Shown piece by piece: positions 60,622 through 64,000 of a DNA stretch of 64,000 bases; within the stretch, counting starts at the first letter, position 1, and each line of letters starts with the position of its first letter. The translations under genes and the position numbers were made by a program. The DNA comes from Sipunculus nudus (Eukaryota > Annelida > Sipuncula > Golfingiida > Sipunculidae), in assembly GCA_026874595.1 (NCBI GenBank), contig CM049306.1:30309519-30373518 (forward strand). Direction: 5' to 3'. The notes beneath the pieces were generated by a model. The model searched no databases, was not told where the DNA came from, and was given only the letters and a program-made list of their open reading frames with translations.

Positions 60622-63600
60622 CAAGGGACCCATGGGTCACGGCGCTCAGCTGATCGTGATTGGACTATAAATGTTTCTCCACTGTGATACTATATCGAGT
60701 TGATAAAGCTTATGAATATCATGTTAATGTTGGGCTATTATAAAGGAATGTAATGTAATATGTGAGTAAATGATAAATGAAATTACCTGACTGATGGATT
60801 AATAGAGTCAAATAAAGTGGTTTATTTTTTATTTATTTAGGAGGGGTTGAAAATTGTGATATATTTGAGCAAATATGAATGCAATGACAGCAGTAATAAG
60901 CAGTAGTAGATGATAAGGCTATTTGTTGAAGGATCTAAAGTGTATGGTAGTCTGCAAGCGTTCAATTTGACAGATATGATGATATGATTAACTATGCTGA
61001 TAAAGTGATTTATGAATATGTGACTGTATGACACAATATCTCTTTAGTCTTGTCAAGGTACATTATTGTGATGCCCACTATGTCTACATATTACACAATA
61101 TTGACATAATTTCTGGCATGTACATAGGTACCTATGGACGAATAGTTATACAAAATATTAAAGTATGAATATATCTGATTCATCTTGTTCTTGCTTACTG
61201 AGGCTGACTTTGGGATGGGGTTCGGAGAAGGGAAAAGTGAGGGCAGCACGAAGGTGGATGTAGAAATATTCTATTGTAATGTTTTTCATTTATATAAGAA
61301 TATGAAAAGCTAACAGGAAAGGGGCCCTCCTACTTGGTTATAGTAAAGTTCTAAATATATGATTGCAAACTAATACTCTGACAAGACTGTCATGAAGAAA
61401 AACAGTAAAAGTTTTGAGATACTGTGTTGCATACAAAAATTTACAGATGGACAGGCAAGTGGACAGAATGGACTAATACCTTTATTTCACTTTCAAGAGA
61501 ATAATGCATTTAAGTTTATATATAATCATATTTTTTTAAGCAGATCCACTTTTTCCATTAAGAAGTTTTTATCTGTATCATTTTTTTATTTACAGGTTTA
61601 TAAATTTTTAATTAAAAAACCTGAAAATATAAGTTAAAATATTAGAATTGTTGCAAAAGTTGCAATCATTATATATACAGGGTAAAAAACATTGGGTCAT
61701 ATTATGCATTCACATATATTTTATTATTTTTAAATCATAAATGTTTTAACTGATTTTAAAAGAAAATAATGCCACAACATGGCATCTACAAGAATATTCC
61801 TTGAATCACTATTAAAAAGTTTTGCATATTGGAGTTTTCAGGACATGCTTAATTTTATTCACCAAAATAAAATAAAAGTAAATTTGACAAAATAAAACAT
61901 CTTTTCAAATAAAGTATACACACTGTTGGTTGAATGAGGGACAAACAATATCATTGTGCTAATTACTATCCCAGTTTTAATTAATTACTGGAATTAATAG
62001 TCAATTTCACACCTGGTGAAGTTTTTACTCTTCTGAAGTCAGGAATTACTTATCTCATGAACATCCAGACTTTCACAGCAATACACCACTTTGTGGGCAC
62101 AATTAAATGTACACTTTAATCATTGTAACCCTGGTGGTTCAATACAAAATCTAAAATGTAGCATGTCCAAGAATAAAATAAAATACAGAAAATTATAACA
62201 TTCATCTAGTTTATGCACCAGCTGGGGGGGGGGGGGGGGGATGAGTGCAGGGCGAGGGGAAGCCTGCTAGTAGTGGCCAAGCTGGGCCAAGGTAAGCTGC
62301 CTGGGGTGGGTTACATAATGCAAGTGAAGGCTGTACTACTAGGTGGGCTAGATGTAAACAACACTTGACATGGTGTGTGAAAACATGAATAAAAGCTATT
62401 CATTCCAATCAATTTCTTTTGAAAGTTCAGATTTTAAAAGATTAAATCCTTATGCATATATGCTGGGAAAATTAAATCAACAGTGCCAAAATTGGACAAA
62501 ATTTAAGGTATTTTTTTTTATTTATGCTAATAACTTGAAAAATTTGCAAAATTCAGATCTAATTTTGGGTAAACAATTGAATTTTGATTAAATAAAGTTA
62601 TATTCCTGAAAAAAGGTCTCTAGGTTCAGCAATTCTCATGTGAGTAAATATATTTCCTGATTTTAAAAAAAATTGCATTATGTTTTGGCCCATAACTTCA
62701 AAATAATACTCAATACTGACCTGATTTTTGGTATGTTCATAGAAAATGTATAAAAGAATGTGAATACTAAATACGATCAAAAACAGATCAGTTGTTTTGA
62801 TATTAGGCAGCCTTGAAGTGTAACAATGGCTTTTTTTATGGAAAACGGAGTTTTTTCCTTAATATCTCGAAGGAACAAAGTCCTAATGACCCAATTTTCG
62901 GTATGGTAGGAGATTTTGGGGACATCTAAAATTATGTCAACAGCCTGGGGAGCATAGAGATGTGCACTGAATGACCTACAGTCATCAAAGTGGACTGCTT
63001 GACAATGTAAGGGAATACAACAAGAGCCTCCAAAAAAATTCAATAACTAGCCTAATTTTGCAGCTTTTATTTTCAAATTTCAGATTTTAACAGATTAAAT
63101 CCTTATGTATACATGGTGTGAAAATTAAATCCACAGTACTTACAGGAAAAAAACGTGCCATGGCCAAAGTTGGGCAAAATTTAAGGTACCAATTTTATAT
63201 TTTTGCCAATATTTAAAAAAATTTAACAAATTTTGATCTAATTTTTGGTATACAATTAAATTTTGATTAATTAAAGTTGTATTACTGGAAAAAAGTCCCT
63301 ACCTTTAACACTTTTGGTCTTAAGTGACAAAATATCTTCCTGATTTTTTTACAAAGTGTATTATGTTTGGGCCAATAACTTTTTTAAATTATATAATACT
63401 GACTTAATATCTGGCATGTACATAGGAACTATATAGAGGAATATTTATGGTAAATATGAGATGAGTGGTTTTGATATTAGGCAGTCCTGAAGTGTGAAAA
63501 TAGATTTCTAATAAAAAATTGAGGTTTTTCCTTAATATCTCAAAGGAACGAAGTCCTATTGACCCAATTTTTGGCATGGTAGGAGATTATGGGGACATCT

Positions 63601-63788
63601 AACTGTATGCCGAAATTCAGATTCGTAGGTCCAACGGTGTCGAAACGTGCCAGTCTTATGGACGGACATCCAGACGGACAGACAGACAGCGGACGGACGG
63701 ACAGACGGACGGACGGACGGACAGACGGACAGACGACGGACAATGGACCATGACTATAGCTCAGATGACTTATAGTCAGCTGAGCTAA
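60622..63788. mobile_element. 3.2-kb non-autonomous element, copy B
   Basis: The same orientation and layout as copy A, at high identity: palindromic start, 17-G run (62224-62240), two direct units about 677 bp apart, GGAC/AGAC run (63657-63735), end CAGCTGAGCTAA. It sits in the FBH1 intron next to the exon at 63898. The long minus-strand ORFs with PSVRPSVRLSVRP text are artefacts of the GGAC run. Confidence 0.75.
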
Positions 63789-63897
63789 TGAAAAAAGGTT
63801 AGTATGTCCAAAACCCCATAAACTGTGGTGCAATCTAGTGATAAAGTTAGTAATTAAAGATACACAGATTTGTGTGAAAATGACATTATGAACAAAC

Positions 63898-64000
63898 CTG
63901 CTGTGTTGACATCCTTGGACGTTTTCTGTAGGATCTGATGGATCAGGGTAGGTAAGGTATGGTGGTAGGTCTTGACAATCCGGATTTTTCCAAGGAGTTC
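63898..64000 (-). CDS. fbh1: FBH1-like helicase, internal exon (partial at window edge)
   Basis: Open to the window edge on the minus strand, with a donor CAGCAG|GTTTGT at 63898-63897. It reads ELLGKIRIVKTYHHTLPTLI, then HQILQKTSKDVNTA. This parallels the vertebrate FBH1 segment ELGGKI.IVE.Y...IPELV that precedes helicase motif V. It ends in phase 1, leaving one base, as the exon at 54067 requires. The F-box and Walker motifs must lie beyond the right edge. Confidence 0.75.

Overview
This is an AT-rich, intron-bearing animal nuclear window that looks like a mollusc, most likely a bivalve. The reasons are the mix of Jockey-like, CR1/L2-like and DIRS-like retroelements, the many non-autonomous DNA elements with poly-C/poly-G or GGAC/AGAC runs, and an intronless 7TM receptor carrying a somatomedin-B-like module. 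The species call is an inference. I see no prokaryotic operon, CRISPR array, rRNA or convincing tRNA. Host coding sequence covers only about 6 kb.

Layout. 1-5.7 kb: the last two coding exons of a GH27 alpha-galactosidase / alpha-N-acetylgalactosaminidase on the + strand; the catalytic exons lie off the left edge. 5.7-12.8 kb: gene-poor, with one anonymous minus-strand ORF, a 5'-truncated CR1/L2-like LINE, a relic of the GH27 exon and a hAT-type element with a perfect 8-bp target duplication. About 12.8-21.8 kb and 31.7-39.3 kb: two copies of a segmental duplication. Each holds, left to right, a 60-bp satellite array, a minus-strand receptor gene and a minisatellite-bearing 5' flank. Copy 1 is an intact 846-codon gene. 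Copy 2 has one premature TAG in the somatomedin-B-like module, an in-frame loss of 31 codons, and a 1.7-kb repeat inserted in its 3' flank. Between the copies sit a decayed Jockey-like LINE (about 22-27.2 kb), a 1.15-kb element built on regularly spaced GGTGGCGCCACC palindromes, and a field of poly-C-punctuated repeats carrying a TTA-flanked MITE.

39-51 kb is old repeats. 51.2-64 kb holds four minus-strand exons at the 3' end of an FBH1 (F-box DNA helicase 1) orthologue, which continues off the right edge. Two closely similar 3.2-kb repeats lie on either side of its last three exons. The 9.8-kb intron also holds a GAATG-rich element with inverted ends, a DIRS-like fragment, a pogo/Tigger-type MITE, a 58-bp minisatellite and a foldback element.

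The host genes have no evident shared function: lysosomal glycan breakdown, an orphan surface receptor pair, and control of homologous recombination. The unusual material is the receptor duplication with its satellite, the palindrome-phased element, and several mobile elements whose ends and target duplications can be read to the base. I did not find a clearly new biochemical system.
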